64,000 nt of DNA, taken from Anastatus disparis (taxonomy: Eukaryota; Arthropoda; Insecta; Hymenoptera; Eupelmidae). Below the pieces are notes generated by a model. That model did no database searches, was not told where the DNA came from, and saw nothing but the letters and a program-made list of their open reading frames with translations. The position numbers and the translations under genes are program-made. Below are positions 13,316 to 27,027 of this stretch, piece by piece. Where the stretch lies: NCBI GenBank assembly GCA_017163975.1, contig JAFFSR010000136.1:7251501-7315500 (forward strand), given 5' to 3'. Within the stretch, counting starts at the first letter, position 1; each line of letters starts with the position of its first letter.

Positions 13316-13423
13316 AAATAGTAAGTGATACTATAAGTGGCCTATTACACCATGTGAATTATTTTCAAACTTTATATCGTGCCATAATAAGCCACTTATG
13401 TCACTAATATCGTAATGTACTAA
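13316..13423. repeat. Diverged AATAGTA-ended hairpin copy
   Basis: Left part AAAATAGTAAGTGATAC and right part GTCACTAATATCGTAATG match the 7362-7495 element. Arms include GTGGCCTATTA and TAATAAGCCAC. The G+C-rich tip has decayed to A+T. Confidence 0.65.
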
Positions 13424-13554
13424 ATTAAAATACGAAATCAAGGGATACTTTGAGGTTGTTAATATCGTTTCTAAAACATGTTTTAAATTTCGTATCCGTA
13501 TAAAAACTCTACATTTCTATATATTTTTTACAGAGTCTATATATTTTTTCAATA

Positions 13555-13754
13555 CACGAAGAAAAAAATAGAATAAAAATTACAACACTTTTTGTAAAAA
13601 TTACCATACTTTATCGCAAACCAACCACAGGCTGTGATTTTAGCCAAAAATTACCATATTTTATTATAAAGTATGGTAATTTTTGGTCAAAATGACAGTC
13701 TGTGGTTGCTTTACAATAAGGATGGTAATTTTTTATCTACTTTTTTTTCCGTAT
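13555..13754. mobile_element. Foldback MITE-like element
   Basis: Inverted ends CACGAAGAAAAAAATAGA and TCTACTTTTTTTTCCGT enclose two long arms. Each arm carries AAAATTACCATA(C/T)TTT and CACAGRCTG-type motifs. The centre near 13657-13675 is itself a small palindrome. Confidence 0.7.
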
Positions 13755-14697
13755 AAAACTATTTTGGTACTTTTATAAGTTATTTTGTGTTAAATTTTGT
13801 GATTCTGATATAAAAATTAGCAAAAATGTTTGTATACTAAATTTTGTAAAAATCTTTTTGATACCACTGTTACGCTTTCTACTTTATAAAATATGCAGCA
13901 ATAAAATCAATGAAATTGCGGGGTGGGTATTAGTTCACTTGGTCAGAGCATAGTTTTTGGTGCGATGAATTCGGAATGCATTTCTCTCCATACGAAACAT
14001 GTTAGCATTTTTAAGAATTAATTATATTTTTAGAAAAAATAAAATTTGTATAATTCTATCAATGCTAGTTAAAAATTTACATATATAACTCATTACCGGC
14101 TTTGCTACGATTTTACGTACAGCGGGTTGATTTAAAACTAGCCCATAACAATTGATATTTCTTATAAAGCCGTATTAAATATTGAAAAGTTTTTCAGAAA
14201 ATTACAATTACAATTTTTCTTATTATTTATATTGAAAAATTAAGATCACTTATTATTAAATTTTATTTTCAATTTAGGACAAATTCGTACAAAAAATAGA
14301 AAAAAAACAAGTGTATTTGGAGATTTTTTCATAATTTAATGTTCAGAGTGAACATATTTAAAGGATTTTAAAACAATTAGAATTGGCATCAGTGAATCTC
14401 ATCAAACATTTACAGCACTATTTTGTTGAGTAAAAATTTCTCTATTTTAATTATAAAAGATCGAAACAAAGCATTCGTCTTTCTCGAAACCAAAACTAGA
14501 ATCATAGTTCGGAATGACGCTTTTTTTTACTTTCGCTCTCTGTGTCTTTCCGTACATAGTCTAGGATACATTTTGAAAAGATCTGAAGACTTCCTACATA
14601 CGTATAAAGCTCGTTTAATTCCTGAGAACCAATAAAAATGCTCGACATTCTCCTTATCTAACGGCTCATTCGTTTGGTTGTTTGTGTCCATCTGAAG

Positions 14698-14698
<1 letters not shown>

Positions 14699-14734
<36 letters not shown>
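14699..14734. repeat. (TA)n microsatellite
   Basis: Pure TA run of about 36 bases. Confidence 0.9.
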
Positions 14735-14735
<1 letters not shown>

Positions 14736-17700
14736 CACGCGTGTTTCTTGTCTTTCTTTTTTACCTTCTTGTCTTTCATCTCTTGACTCTCATCCTGGTT
14801 TCTTATTCTCTTATATACGTTCGTCTATAGCGTTCGACTAACCAAATATTTGGCGAGGTCCTTCTTTTAGCTTTTCCCTAGAAGGATAGCCAAGGTACAT
14901 ATATATGTAGGTATGGCCAATTCCGTAAGCTTTAAACTGTATCTTTTCTCTTGATTCTTTGCTGGGGGGAGGCTGGTCTTTTCGTGTCTTACAACGAGGA
15001 AAACTCTTTTGTATCAATTTTTTTTTTCTTTCTTTTTTTCCCTTTCTCTGTCTCTCTTTTGGGAGATTTCGGAAACCAAACTTTATTTTAGGTAAACGTC
15101 AACATGTCTTGACTGCTTGAGAGCTCTTTTACTTTTTATTTTTTTTCTTTCCTCATCGCGTCTCGTATTTTCTCATCTCTCTCTCTCTTTTTTTTACAGA
15201 CTTGGTAAACATGCCGAATTCCTTGCGGAGTTTGTTCTCTAGGTAGTTTTGTAGGATTACCATTGAACAAAATTCACTATCAGATACACGATGCCTCGAA
15301 AGGGAGGGAAGATTAATTGAGTTTTTGAAGGACTTTTTTTTTCTTCTTTTTTAAAGTATTATTGAGTTTGATGTAATTTACTTGAGTTGTTTGATTTTAA
15401 TCTTGGCAGAGTGCTTGTCATGAATAATGATTTTTTATCAGAATTTTGGTAATCTAAATCTTGTTTATTTTGTTTGGATGGTGAACTTTAAATTTAATTA
15501 ATCAAGGGTTTGTTAAATAAATATTTGCCAGATACAAAATGATTATGGCTAATTTAAATTTAATTTAGCAGAGATATAAATTTCATCAATAACGTAATTT
15601 TAAGGTATATGGCAGTACATAAAATGAAAGATTTTGTAAAAGAAAGTATATTTATTAGAACCTACGGATAAATCGATGATTTAAAGTTTATTTAAAAAAC
15701 TTGTTTCTATTTACAAAGCCAGTGTTGGAATACACTTCAATAGCAATTGCGAGAGAATTCAGTTCAGTAAGTTATGAATAAAATATCATCGACAATTTCT
15801 ACGAAAGACGAGCTGTACACCTTGAGCGCGTGAGCAAGCGGTAAAATTATAACGACGCCTTTTGCTTCGGAAATAATACAATCATTCCGGTACGGTATAT
15901 ACTTTAAGGTAATGTATAAGAATGTCTTTGTAAAAGCAACAGTGTTAAAAAAAAAAGGAAAAGAAAAATAAGAAATCAAAGTCAAACCACAAAACAAAAG
16001 GTCCTTAGGGTACTATACTGTGGTTTTGCTTATTCTTTCTTACTTTTTTTTTTATTTAAAACTCAAACGAGAAAATCGAAGTTGTACAAGTTTTATCTTT
16101 TTCGTTCATGTCTCTCTTTTCGTTGTGCCTTCTTTCTCACATTTCTTACTTTTTCAAACCTTCAACCTTTATTACCTCCTTTTCTTTACCCTTCCCTATG
16201 TATACCTCTGCTTAATACTAAAACGTTAAAGCTTTTCTATAGAATTTCTTTGGACGTATAGCATCACTTGACCATTGATTGATTCCTTGTTAATTAAAGA
16301 GAAGATTCGCTGCTCGAGAAAGAGAGAAAGAGAGGCGTGCAAACGCCAAGCAAAGAATATACGCAGAGTATATCGCGCTTAATACAAAATACAAAAAGTC
16401 GTTTGGCAAGATAAGAAGGCAAAAAGGAAAGAAAAAATTTTTATTCTTTTGTTTTTTTTCCCCTTGCTCATTGAATGACGATCAAGCTCACTTTCTTTAC
16501 TTTTTTTTTTTAAACTTTGCTTTCTTTTACTTAGCTTCATTTGATTTCTTTCTTGTTGCACTAGTTTTTATTTTCTTTATTGTTTTGCCTTCAATTCCGC
16601 TTGATGTTTCTGTCTGCATGTTAAGCTTTCCTTCTTTTTTTATTTCTCATGCTAAGTTTACATATTATTATAGAGTTAATTATAGAACTTGCTTTTGACA
16701 AATGATTATCATTAAATTGTTATCGATTGATGAAATGAGTGATAGTGATAATGTGAATATTTTAAGTCAAAGTTTATTTTTTAAATTGATAAATTTACTT
16801 AAATGTGAATAAGAAAATTAATGGTTAAAAAATTTAAGCAGGATTCAAGAGAAAATGGTTTATATGCCGATTAATATTTTAAATGATTATTTTAAATATC
16901 TTTTAGCAATTTAACTAGCATAGATTACCATTATTGATCTAGTTTTATTTATTCTTTTGACTAATATTTATAATAAAAAGTTTAATTATCAAAATTATAC
17001 AAGATTCTAGTGATAGAAATTAGTTGTTGATTAAAGACGTAATTACTAAAATGATTTCCCTAGAATATAATTAATCTGAAAGATCACCAATTAATTATAA
17101 ACCTGGAGAAAAAATTTATGCATTTAATAAACGATGATTAGTATTAAAGCAACAAGTTCTCTCTTTTTTTTATTAAAATACAAAAATATTTCTGAGAAAC
17201 ATTTCAAGCATTAAAAAGTTTTAATTTTTTTATTTTCTTTCATCTTCGGTAACTCGATCACATGCATTCATCCCTCATAACGATGTCTACGATATTCCTT
17301 AGAAATGCCTTTAAAATTACTTTCACATAAAACCCAGAACGCGCATCCCAAACATAATTCCATTCAACTTGTATGCATTTTTCTTTTCTCTTCGATGTTG
17401 AATATTTTTCTTCTCTCTCTCTCTTTCTCTCTTGATCTCATTTAGTGATACTTTTTAATTTTGTCTCTGGAATTCTTAACACAATGAATCTCCCTGTGTC
17501 TTTTTGTATTTCATCGTCTATATATAAATTTTTAAGCATCACACGTGACTCATTTCGCGCAAAAGCTTCTCTCGCTTTTAAACTCTCAATCGTATGAATA
17601 TTCATGGATTATACACAAGACGAGATCTCGTCAAGAATCCTAGGGGAAGGAGGAATTTGATTTCTTCGTCTTGTTTTGTACCGTATCATTCTTTTATTTT

Positions 17701-18573
17701 TTTTTTTTATCTTACTTTCGTTTAATTTTTTTTTTCTTTTTCAATCATTTTCTTCTTCTCTTTGTTGATCTTCAACGAACGGAACGAGGATATAGAAAGA
17801 GCGAGGTGGTTAGAGCATCGAAGGTTCCACGAAAAAGATCTTTAAGTCCTTAACGAAAAAAAAGGGAAGCCAATGAAAATTCATCGCGAAGGAGAAAGAA
17901 AGAAGGCTTCGGACTCTCTTTTGCTCTCTTTCTTTCTTGTTTTCCTGAGACGAGAGAGAATTCAGTGGAGGCAACGCGGCTGTGTGTTGATACTTAATGC
18001 TATACCTAACTGGTTATTGCTGTGTGTTACTGCCCTTTCAAAAAGTCTTACGACTTCATTTTCACCTTAGTTGGGCGAGATCGTGCTGTCGCTACCTTCT
18101 TCTTTCTTTTCTTTTTTTTCTTCTTTTTTTTTTGTTGCTTGGGCGCCTGTAAACGCGGATTTGAGGATTGGAGGATGAGGAAAGAACAAAATACTCTTCT
18201 GGTTTTTGATATGTTCGAGCGAAAATTGATTCGTGAGAATACTAAAGCGATGATTTATAAAAGGTAGGACGTATTGATGGTGAGAAGGAGTGTCAAAAAG
18301 GCTTGGAATAGATTGAATTGTAGGAAGATTTGATTAGTAGAGGAATATTTTTTTAGGTTTCACTGGATTTTAGAAGTGATTATGACGTCTATTATTTAAG
18401 AATAAATTATATTGATTTAATTTTATTGTTTATAAATCATATTCAAAGAAACACTGTTCAAAATCATTAATTTTTTTTCAGGTTTAGTCATTATTAATAG
18501 TGATAGTACTAAAAATGATAAAAAAGCACGATATACATATATACATTCACGTCATACTATAATTTTTTTTTTT

Positions 18574-18770
18574 TAATTAACGTCGCTGTATTTATGCAAT
18601 TATTACGATGCTAATTAGCGACGGAGGTTGTTTCAGTGTGTTTGTGAACAAAGCATATATGTATTATATAAAGTGATGCTTGTATTAATCGGCACCCGAA
18701 GACGGATTCGAACTCGAGTACTCGAGATTAAGAATCCATCGCTCTACCAACTGAGCCACTGGCGATCTCG
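18574..18770 (-). mobile_element. SINE family A, copy 4, best preserved
   Basis: On the minus strand the head has a near-consensus box A (GTGGCTCAGTTGGTAGAGCG) and box B (GAGTTCGAATCCG). The anticodon loop reads TTCTTAA, as in tRNA-Lys(CTT). The body ends AAATACAGCGACGTTAATTAA. The head is the closest of the four to a real tRNA, pointing to tRNA-Lys as source. No acceptor-stem pairing or CCA end is visible, so it is not called a tRNA gene. Confidence 0.85.
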
Positions 18771-21700
18771 TTTATACTATATTTAAAATAATTAGAATAT
18801 GTACTATTAATACGAGTAAATATTTGTTTTTTATGAATTTTTTAAATAGAAAATTTTTTGTAACTGAGTTATTTAAACAGCACCTTTCTGATCTTACTTT
18901 TTTATTATGAAAAATTTTTTACCATCATAAAAAAATTTTAAAGCTCGTGAAACCAATCGTTGCTTTGTTAAATTCTCACAAGTATTTCACGCTCATATTC
19001 GTATTGTATTAAAAAAAATTTTTTAATTATTGACGTCAAGTTAATGCAAAAAAATAAAAGTTTCAAAACTCATCTTATTCGCATATAATTAGCCGCTTAT
19101 CTTGTTTCTTTAAAATTCGAAGAAATTTTTTTTTTCAAACTTTTCTCTTTGCGTTTACTCAACTATACAATGTTTTCTCGTAGCTGAGCAAAAGTTGCTC
19201 TTGTTAGCATCGATTGATTAGCATTCAAACGTCGACTTCAATTCTCTCTTTCTTTCTTTCTTTATTTATTTTTTTCTTCCTTTTTGTTCTCCTATCCTTT
19301 CTTCTCTTCCTTTTAGTAAGTAAATTCAGTAAGCTTGCATTGCAAATCCGCGCACGTACTTGTCTCAGGTGCAATTAGCGACTTAACTCACCAAGTTGAA
19401 TTTAAATTTTAATTGATTTATTTATTAACGCCGAGGACTGCTGATATGTCCGGGCTATTTTTATTCAATCATTTAATTTTAATTCTTCTTTATATTTCAA
19501 CTTAAGCTATTTTCAATTCAAACTCTTCTTATGCAATTTATTCAAGATTATTATCAAGCTTAAATAAATTCCATGAAAAAAATATTTAAGGTATTACCAC
19601 GTAAATATTTGAAATCAAAATAACTATATCTATAATAAAATTAACAATAGAACGACTTAACACCACCTTAAAAGATTCAACAAAACTATCTAGTTAATTC
19701 TTATCCTCTTTTGTCTCATTTTCACTTCGTTTTATCATTCTTCTTATTTTTTCTTCTGTCAACTCTAAGAACCAAAGCTTAAATAAAAGAGAGAGAGGAA
19801 CAATTTTACAAAAGATTCTTCTGTATTAGGTACTATATAAATGTATAAGCTTTACGAATGCTGTGGTCCAGTGGTGTATAGGTACTTGGTGCGCATCTTG
19901 CGCGCACGAGCGCTCGCGTCGTTCACATCTTAACGAGCGAATCGGCCGCGATTAAGTCAGCAAAAAACTTATATTACCAACGATTATGATTCCGCGAAAG
20001 GAACAATGCCGTGCGCTCGCGACTTAAAGGATAAAATGAAAGAAAAAAAAAAAGAAAAACATGTCCAGGACTAAGACTTTAGTTGTAGCAAGTATTTTTT
20101 TATCCTTTGCTTCATGCCATTTCCACGGAAAAAATCTTCACAACTAGATAGACAAACATTCTGCGCCCACAAAGAGATGATGGAGAGAAGTTTCTGTTTT
20201 TTTTTTTATATTTTTCTTATGCTTCTTTTTTTTCAAATAAGAGAAGCAAGTTCTTAGCCTGCAGCACGCGACTGGCCTATTTCGACGTAAAAATAGAATG
20301 AATATTTACTGCGAATGATCCTGGCTCTTTTGTTTTTTTTTCTTATTTGTTCTTTAAAGATTCCAGAAATCAGTAAGATGGTATGATTGTTATTACTTGT
20401 TCATAGTCTGATCGTTAAGTTTTTGCAGAAATTGTAAGGTATCGTGATTTTCCATAACTTATTTATTTTACGCTCTATTTTATTTCAAATTAAAGATTCA
20501 AAAAAAAATTATTGTTTCACATTTTCAGAATATACATTTGAATGTTTTTTTTCTTCTTTTAAATAATGATGTATAGTATAAAATTTTTTGTAATCAATAC
20601 TGATGTAATTTTTTTTTATTTCAAAATTCTTATTTAAGTATTTTACTTTGTAATTTTCTGCGAGTTGTTAAAAAGATTCTTTGTAAATTGAGAAGTAAAG
20701 AAGAAGAAGTTACCAAAAAAAGAAGTAAAATGCCAAGAATCACTTCCGATTCGCTATATAATCGAAAACACTTAGTTTCATACAATTAACGTTGTGTTTG
20801 CAAAAGGAAAAATGGGCAAAAAGAGAAAGAGTAAGAAAAAAAAAAGAATGAGTGAGGGGGCGGTTAAACTTAAGGAATCATTGAAACAAGACCTTGTTAT
20901 AACTTCGCGAAAAGGAAGAAAAAAAAAAGTAAAATAAAACAAAAAGAAACAATACTTAGTTGTGATCGTGCGCTTATAGCTTCAAAGCGACACAAATTAC
21001 ATCTTGAAGCGGGAATTAAGTGAGCATGCTCGACTGCTTTTGTATATAAGGGGGTCTATGTCTTGTTGTATTAGATCTTATAGTTTGTGGTATACAACAT
21101 GAAAAGAGGAAAGAGGAATAAGGATCAAAGTAAGAGAAAGAGAAAATTTTTGCAATGTCTATATAGAAAAAGGAAGGTGGAGCAAGACCTCCCCCCTCTC
21201 CTCTTCTTTCTTTCTTCTTCTTCTTACTTGCTTGGAAATAATCATCGCCAGAGCAACTTACTCCCAAAACGTAATTAACTTCGAAAATATTGTGTACATC
21301 TACAAAAGAAGACCGTAATAAGCAGTCCTCCTTTTTTTTCGAAGTAATAATGTTATAAAAATCTCTTTTTTTTCCATACAATCTTGGAAACCTCGTTTTC
21401 TTTTTAATGAATTATTAACAAAGAAGTAAATTTGCTTTACCTTAAGTCAGTTAAATTTCTTATTTATTGTATTTCCAAATCACAATTTCTCCTTGGTACA
21501 AATATTTTTTTCACACGCATAATTAAGATTATTTATAATATTTGTTTAGTATATTATCATTTTTTTATTAAGTTTACGAATGACCTTTAAGTAGAATGAG
21601 GCGGGTATGGTAAGGCTAAAATAAGTCAAGCTTTCGTGGGATTTGTTATTTTTTTAAATTATACGCAATGTACCCATTTAAAATATTTTAATATATTTAG

Positions 21701-23723
21701 AAGCAAAGCTGGAGAAATATTTGACCACAAAATTTTTTTAATACTTTTTTGAATTTGTCCTTTAATTGCTTAAACAAAAATCTTTCTATTTGAATATTTT
21801 TCAAAACTTTTCATCCTAAGCTTTAATTATTTTTAAATAACTGTATTCTGTGAAATTGTATTATATTTACTCGAATAAAAAATAAACTTTACAGTCCATT
21901 AGAACATTGGCCTTTTTTTATATTCAGCATAGCATTCAAACCGAATTCAAGTACATTCAATTCGCTAACGAGGGACCTTAGTGATTAGTCGAGCGACGTA
22001 GTCGTTTAAGAGAAGGGATGAATTCTTTCTTTCTGTATTTTTTTTCTTCGACGTCTTAAATCTTTTCCTCTCTCTTTTTTTTTCTTTTATCCTATGGCAT
22101 TCACCCTCTCATTAACCGAGTTGACCCCGGTAATTTTACGGAACAGTCGGTCTAAATTAGCTGAACGCTTAGTAAAGCACGAGGCATTGCTTAAAAGCAT
22201 GTCTTCGTGGAAGGAAAAGTCCGTCAATCGGCAGAAACTTTGTCTCTAACGTAGTTCGTGGTATATGTCTAGTCAACTTGAAATTAATGACAACGTACCT
22301 GATATAATAGAAAAGTTATTGTACTCTTGTATAAGGAAAGGCCTTTTCTTCATAAGGAATAAGAAAGTTATTTATTCGTTTTGCCATTTACTTGACCATA
22401 AGTTTTCTTTACTATGATGTTTTAATATTTTTATTGAAATCTTACCTTAGAATACTATTTATACATAATGATGAATTTGATGATTTAATTAGTTGTAGAA
22501 AAGTTCAGTTCAATAGTTAAAAAATTTTTTTTTAAATCATTAAATAATATGAAAAAGAAAAAAAAGCATTGATATTATCAATAAATTCAATAAAATTTAT
22601 TAATCTTCAAACTTAATTTTTTAATAACAATCAATATAAACGTATTAATTTTTTCAAATAAAGAACAATAATTAACCCCGCAGAAAATTTTCAAGAAAAT
22701 CATTAAGTTTAAACCTTTTTTTATTAAAAAAAATAACAAATATAAAGACCCAATGGAAGTTTGCAGTTTGAGGGTTAATATTTAACTGATAAAATTAAAA
22801 GTGTGTTAAAAAATTATACACAACTGTTTAATATTGCGTATCATAATATGAAAATAAAAAAAAAATTAATCATCATAAATTATTCAATACTAAATGTGAC
22901 AAAATCCTATAAACTATAAATAACTTATTCTTTATTACCAAATTATTTATTAATTACACATAATAAAAATTACCATATATGGACAATTAATTAGAACAAA
23001 TACGCAAAGAAAATATTCCTTTAAGGAAAAATAATAAAAAGTATTAATCAAAAAAATTAATTTCCCGTCTTACTTAATTCGAAATTCTATTTGTAATATT
23101 CGTCTAAAAGTATAAGTAAAATTCAGAATGACACGTTTATTTGAGTAAGTTAAGAAGAAGAAGAAGAAAAAGAGAAAAAAACAAAGAAAAGGACAATCTA
23201 ACAAAGTAAAAGTAATACAAAAAGAAAAGGCAGTATCGGCTAGTAGATTGCTTCTGATAGATAATAAAGAGAGCATTTCTCTACGGGATCGGTGACGCGT
23301 TGACGGCTCTAGGCGTGTCTACTTGCTGGCAGATATTATAAGTTATTTTATCGGTAGGAAAAGCTCTGCGCGAAAGAAGAAAAAAAAATATAATTCTTCT
23401 GAGAATGATAGTGATTTCGTACAGACAATTATAGAAACATCCGAATTAAGTGAATGTCATAACATAAACTGAAAAGTAATATTATTATATTATTGATTGA
23501 TTTATTTTTTAAAATAGTTAAAAAGAAATTTTATGTTAATGTAATAGAACAATCAAAGAAAGTTATAATTTTTTTTTTTTTAAGTAATGCGTTATCGATC
23601 TATATGAGTCGTGATTGATTTTGTATTGCCGTAAAAATGTAATGCGATTGGATGATAGATGGCACAAGAAGAATACATTAAAGTAGTGCAAATAATAAGT
23701 GCACTTATTTTTTTTTTGTTTTT
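18771..23723. other. Gene-free stretch
   Basis: A+T-rich with purine or pyrimidine tracts (for example 20040-20060, 21110-21200) and a locally G+C-richer patch at about 19900-20030. The 121-codon minus frame at 21016-21381 is lysine- and serine-rich low complexity, shares its DNA with another frame on the plus strand, and has no signal peptide or domain. Nothing else is supported. Confidence 0.5.
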
Positions 23724-25515
23724 TGCTTTCTCATAGAGAAAGCATTGTATCGGTAAAAAAAATTTTTTTCTATTTTTTAATTAATTTGTACATATTTAGA
23801 CTCAGGGAGTCGAAAAAAGTGGTTTCCAGAAAATGTCTGTATGTGTGTGTGTGTGTGTGTATGTGTGTGTGTATGTATTCAGTACGCCAATAAGATCTCG
23901 AGAACTACTCGATGGATTAACTTCAAATTTTGCATGCAATTTATTTTTTTGTCTAACTGGGGGGGAAGCTATTGAAAATTGATCTTCTTAGATCAGATTT
24001 TTTTTAGAGCCATTTTAAGAATTTTAAAAAAATTTTAATTTTTCATTTTTTGATATTTTACGTAAACTACTCGAAGAATTTTTTTGAAAATTTGTATGAA
24101 CATTATTTGCGACTGCCAAAAGAAGAAAAACTTTTACCAACTAATTTTCTTAGCGCACTTTTAATTTTAGAGCATTTTGAAAATTTTGAAAAAAAATTTT
24201 TTTTTTCATTTATTTTTTATTTTACGACAACCATTTGATAGATTTGCTTCTAAATTTGTATGCAAGTTATTCGCTATTGTCTAAAGAAAACAAGCTTTGG
24301 AACACTTATTTTCTTAGCGTAGTTTTAATTTTAGAGCATTTTGAAAATTTTGGAAAAAATCTCTATTTTTCATTTTTTTTCTATTACACAAAAACCTGAT
24401 TTGCTCGAAAATTTCTATGGAAATCATTTGCAATGGCCTAAATAAAACAAGCTTTGAAAAACTTATTTTCTCAGTGCAGTTTTAATTTTCGAGCATTTTG
24501 AAAATTTTGAACAAAATTTTTCTAATTTTTTTTATATTTTACGTAAACTACTCGATGAAGGAGCTTCAAATTATGCATGGGAATTATTTATGATTGTCAA
24601 AATAAAATGAACTTTTGAAAACTAATTTTCTTCAATTTTCTTAGCGCACATTTAATTTTAGAGCATTTTGAAAATTTTGAAAAATTTTTTTATTTTTAAT
24701 TTCTTTTCTATTGCACAAAAATCACTCGATAAACTTGCTCAAAAATTTTCATGCAAATTATTCACTATTATCTGAATAAATCAAGCTTTGGAAAACTTAT
24801 TTTCTTAGCGCAGTTTTAATTTTAGAGCATTTTGAAAATTTTGGAAAAAATGTTCATATTTCATTTTTTTTCTATTACATAAAAGCCATTCGATAGATTT
24901 GCTCAAAAATTTTCATACAAATTATTTGTTATTGCTTAATTAAAGCAAGCTTGGAAAAACTTATTTTCTTAGCGCAGTTTTAATTTTAGAGCATTTTGTA
25001 AATTTTGAATAGAATTTCACTTATTTTTTGGTATTTTACGTAAACTACTCGATGAAGTAGCTTAAAATTATGTATAGAAATTATTTACGATTGCCTAAAT
25101 AAAATGAACTTTTGAAAACTGGTTTTCTTAGCGTAGTTGTAACGTTAAAGCGTTTTGAAAATTTGAAAACAATGTTTATTTTTCAATTGTTTGGTATTTT
25201 TTGTAAACTATTCGATGAAAATGTTCCAAAATTTGTATGCAAGTTATTGGTTATAGTATTAAGAAGACAAGCTTGGGAAAATTAATTTTATAAACGCATT
25301 TTTAATTTTAGAGCATCATAAAATCACATTATGCAAATGGCAAAAGTAAGAAAGAGTAAAATTCATATAGTTTTCGTAGGTATTAAGACAGCCTTCAATA
25401 CAGAGGATAGGGACATTTATATTAAAATCGTATTTAAAAAAATAAAATCAAAATACTCTAACTCAATGCGCTCTATGAGAAAGCATTGCGCCAAAGCACT
25501 TGGCAGCGTTTTTTT
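23724..25515. mobile_element. Array-bearing element with TGCTTTCTCATAGAG ends, copy 1
   Basis: It starts TGCTTTCTCATAGAGAAAGC and ends with the inverted CTCTATGAGAAAGCA. A small hairpin (GCCAAAGCACTTGGC), AGCG and seven Ts follow. A GT-rich microsatellite lies at 23836-23876. From about 23970 to 25320 there is a tandem array of about eight diverged ~164 bp units marked by TTAGCGCAGTTTTAATTTTA and GAGCATTTTGAAAATTTTG. Copy 2 is at 56275-57244, the start of copy 3 at 63709, and a partial start near 37668. No transposase is encoded, so it is non-autonomous and its class is unknown. Confidence 0.7.
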
Positions 25516-26805
25516 GTCCAACAGGTGAATGAAGATTGGATTTTTTTAATAGAGAAGTTTTTGTTAATTTTACAAAAATAAAAGTATGTTATGGCATGGC
25601 GCTATAGCAGTATAAACAAAAAGCATGTCCATCCAAAATATAATTTAATTAAAAACGCATAAAGTGTATTTGATATTTTTAGTATAACTATTATAAATCA
25701 GGTCATTTATATTGAAAATCTTAGAGCCTAGATTTCGTAAAGTAAAATTTCTCAAAAATTACAAAACGAAAGAGAACTTTTGAACTTTAGAAAAACCGTT
25801 ATACAAGATATTCCATTAAATTTGAATTATTATCCATTTAAATGAAACTATAAAATTTTCTTTTTAAAATAAAAATAAATCATAAAATAGAGAAGACTAC
25901 AAAATTCTGACAAAGTAATAAAGTAAAGAGAAAAGCCCGTCAGAGTCAATATTAATAAGAAAAAGAGAAGAAAAAAAATGAGTATGATAATAAAAAGACA
26001 CGAAAAGAAAAGGTGGGTGTCCGGTGATGATTCTTTGCCTGACATTACGATCGTTCAGCGTGACGTTGGTTGGAGCTTTTATAACGATCTTTTTCTCACT
26101 CTTATACGGACGGTATATATATCCTGTTCTTCTGTCTCGTTGACCTATGCGAGGCCAGATGCCAAGAATAATAAGGATGCCCAGCTATTTTATATATATT
26201 TACAGCAACATATAAGTCTTGATTCGTGAGCTTAAAATTTATTATTTTCAATTAATAAACCTTGAACTTTTAATTTTTTAATATGAATTTTAATGTCTTA
26301 AACAGAAAGTACATAAATTAATATGAAATGATTTTAATTTTTTAAAAAAAGAAAAGAGAATTATAAATGGAAATTTTTGAACAAATACATGTAATTGATT
26401 AATACTCATTATTAATCAAAGTGTTATTTTTTAAAATTTAGTTAAAATTGTACTTGTATAAGTATGACAAAATACAGACATCTTTACTGTAAATGGACGT
26501 AATTCGACGGTTGGCTGGCAAACAATTTTGTTATCCCTTTCACGATCGCCCTTTTTTTTCTTTTTCATAGTTTCATATCGGACTTTTACGACGTACTGTT
26601 GTTATTATAACCACTGGTCGTGTAATTAAATCTTCGTTTATTTATCATGGAATCATAAAAGTATAACATTTAAAGAAAGTTTCAGTTTTATGATTATTAG
26701 ATTTTACATTAACAGCAACCAGAGAGATATATATTTCAATATTATTTTTAAAGTCTACATATTTATTCGGAATTCTAACAAAGTATCAATGGATTCCGTT
26801 TGAAT
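25516..26805. other. Gene-free stretch
   Basis: A+T-rich DNA. The segment at 26610-26700 resembles 40590-40650 and the segment at 27130-27195 resembles 40660-40735, so a dispersed repeat spans both places. Here it is split by the hairpins at 26806-27027. Frames at 25848-26045 (minus) and 25978-26229 (plus) overlap antiparallel and are not supported as genes. Confidence 0.45.
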
Positions 26806-27027
26806 AATATACTACGACCCAAGGCCAGTAAAAAAAGAAATGTCTCAGATCACATGTAATTGTCGGCTGAGGCGAAGCCGAAGTTGACAAACATGTGATC
26901 TGAGGCTTCCTTTTTTACTGGCCATGGGTCGTATGCTATTTTTCTGCCCGACGACGCCAGAAAGCGGCAACTTTGTTTTGGGCAGCGGCCAGAAAGTTGA
27001 TGCTTTCTGGCCGGAGGGCAGAAAATT
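26806..27027. repeat. Two adjoining hairpins of the AATAGTAT family
   Basis: Hairpin one (26806-26941) runs from AATATACTACGACCCAAGG to CCATGGGTCGTATGCTATT, with arms containing AGATCACATGT and ACATGTGATCT. Hairpin two (26942-27027) has TTTCTGCCCGACGACGCC and CTTTCTGGCCGGAGGGCAGA ends. The same pair forms half of the larger palindrome at 44012-44377. Confidence 0.8.

Larger units (their letters stand above)
12148..18573. other. Gene-free stretch with simple repeats
   Basis: Contains a diverged hairpin element (13316), a foldback element (13555), a (TA)n tract (14699) and a CT tract near 17402-17434. Several T-rich frames (for example 16020-16229, 16471-16698, 17671-17853) are compositional artefacts. 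A box A-like motif near 13930 has no matching box B. No exon is supported. Confidence 0.5.

Noticed and set aside
13925..13990. tRNA-like box A (TTAGTTCACTTGGTCAGAGC)
   Set aside because: No box B at the right distance and no stem pairing; at most a decayed tRNA-derived remnant.
18690..18770. tRNA-Lys gene on the minus strand
   Set aside because: Good A and B boxes, but followed by the common SINE body and tail, and no acceptor stem; called SINE A.
21016..21381. 121-codon minus frame
   Set aside because: Low-complexity K/R/S/G stretch over purine-rich DNA, antiparallel to another frame, with no start context or domain.
24050..24238. CRISPR-like or protein-repeat interpretation of the 164 bp array
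   Set aside because: Units are contiguous, long and diverged without spacers; a minisatellite inside a eukaryotic mobile element.
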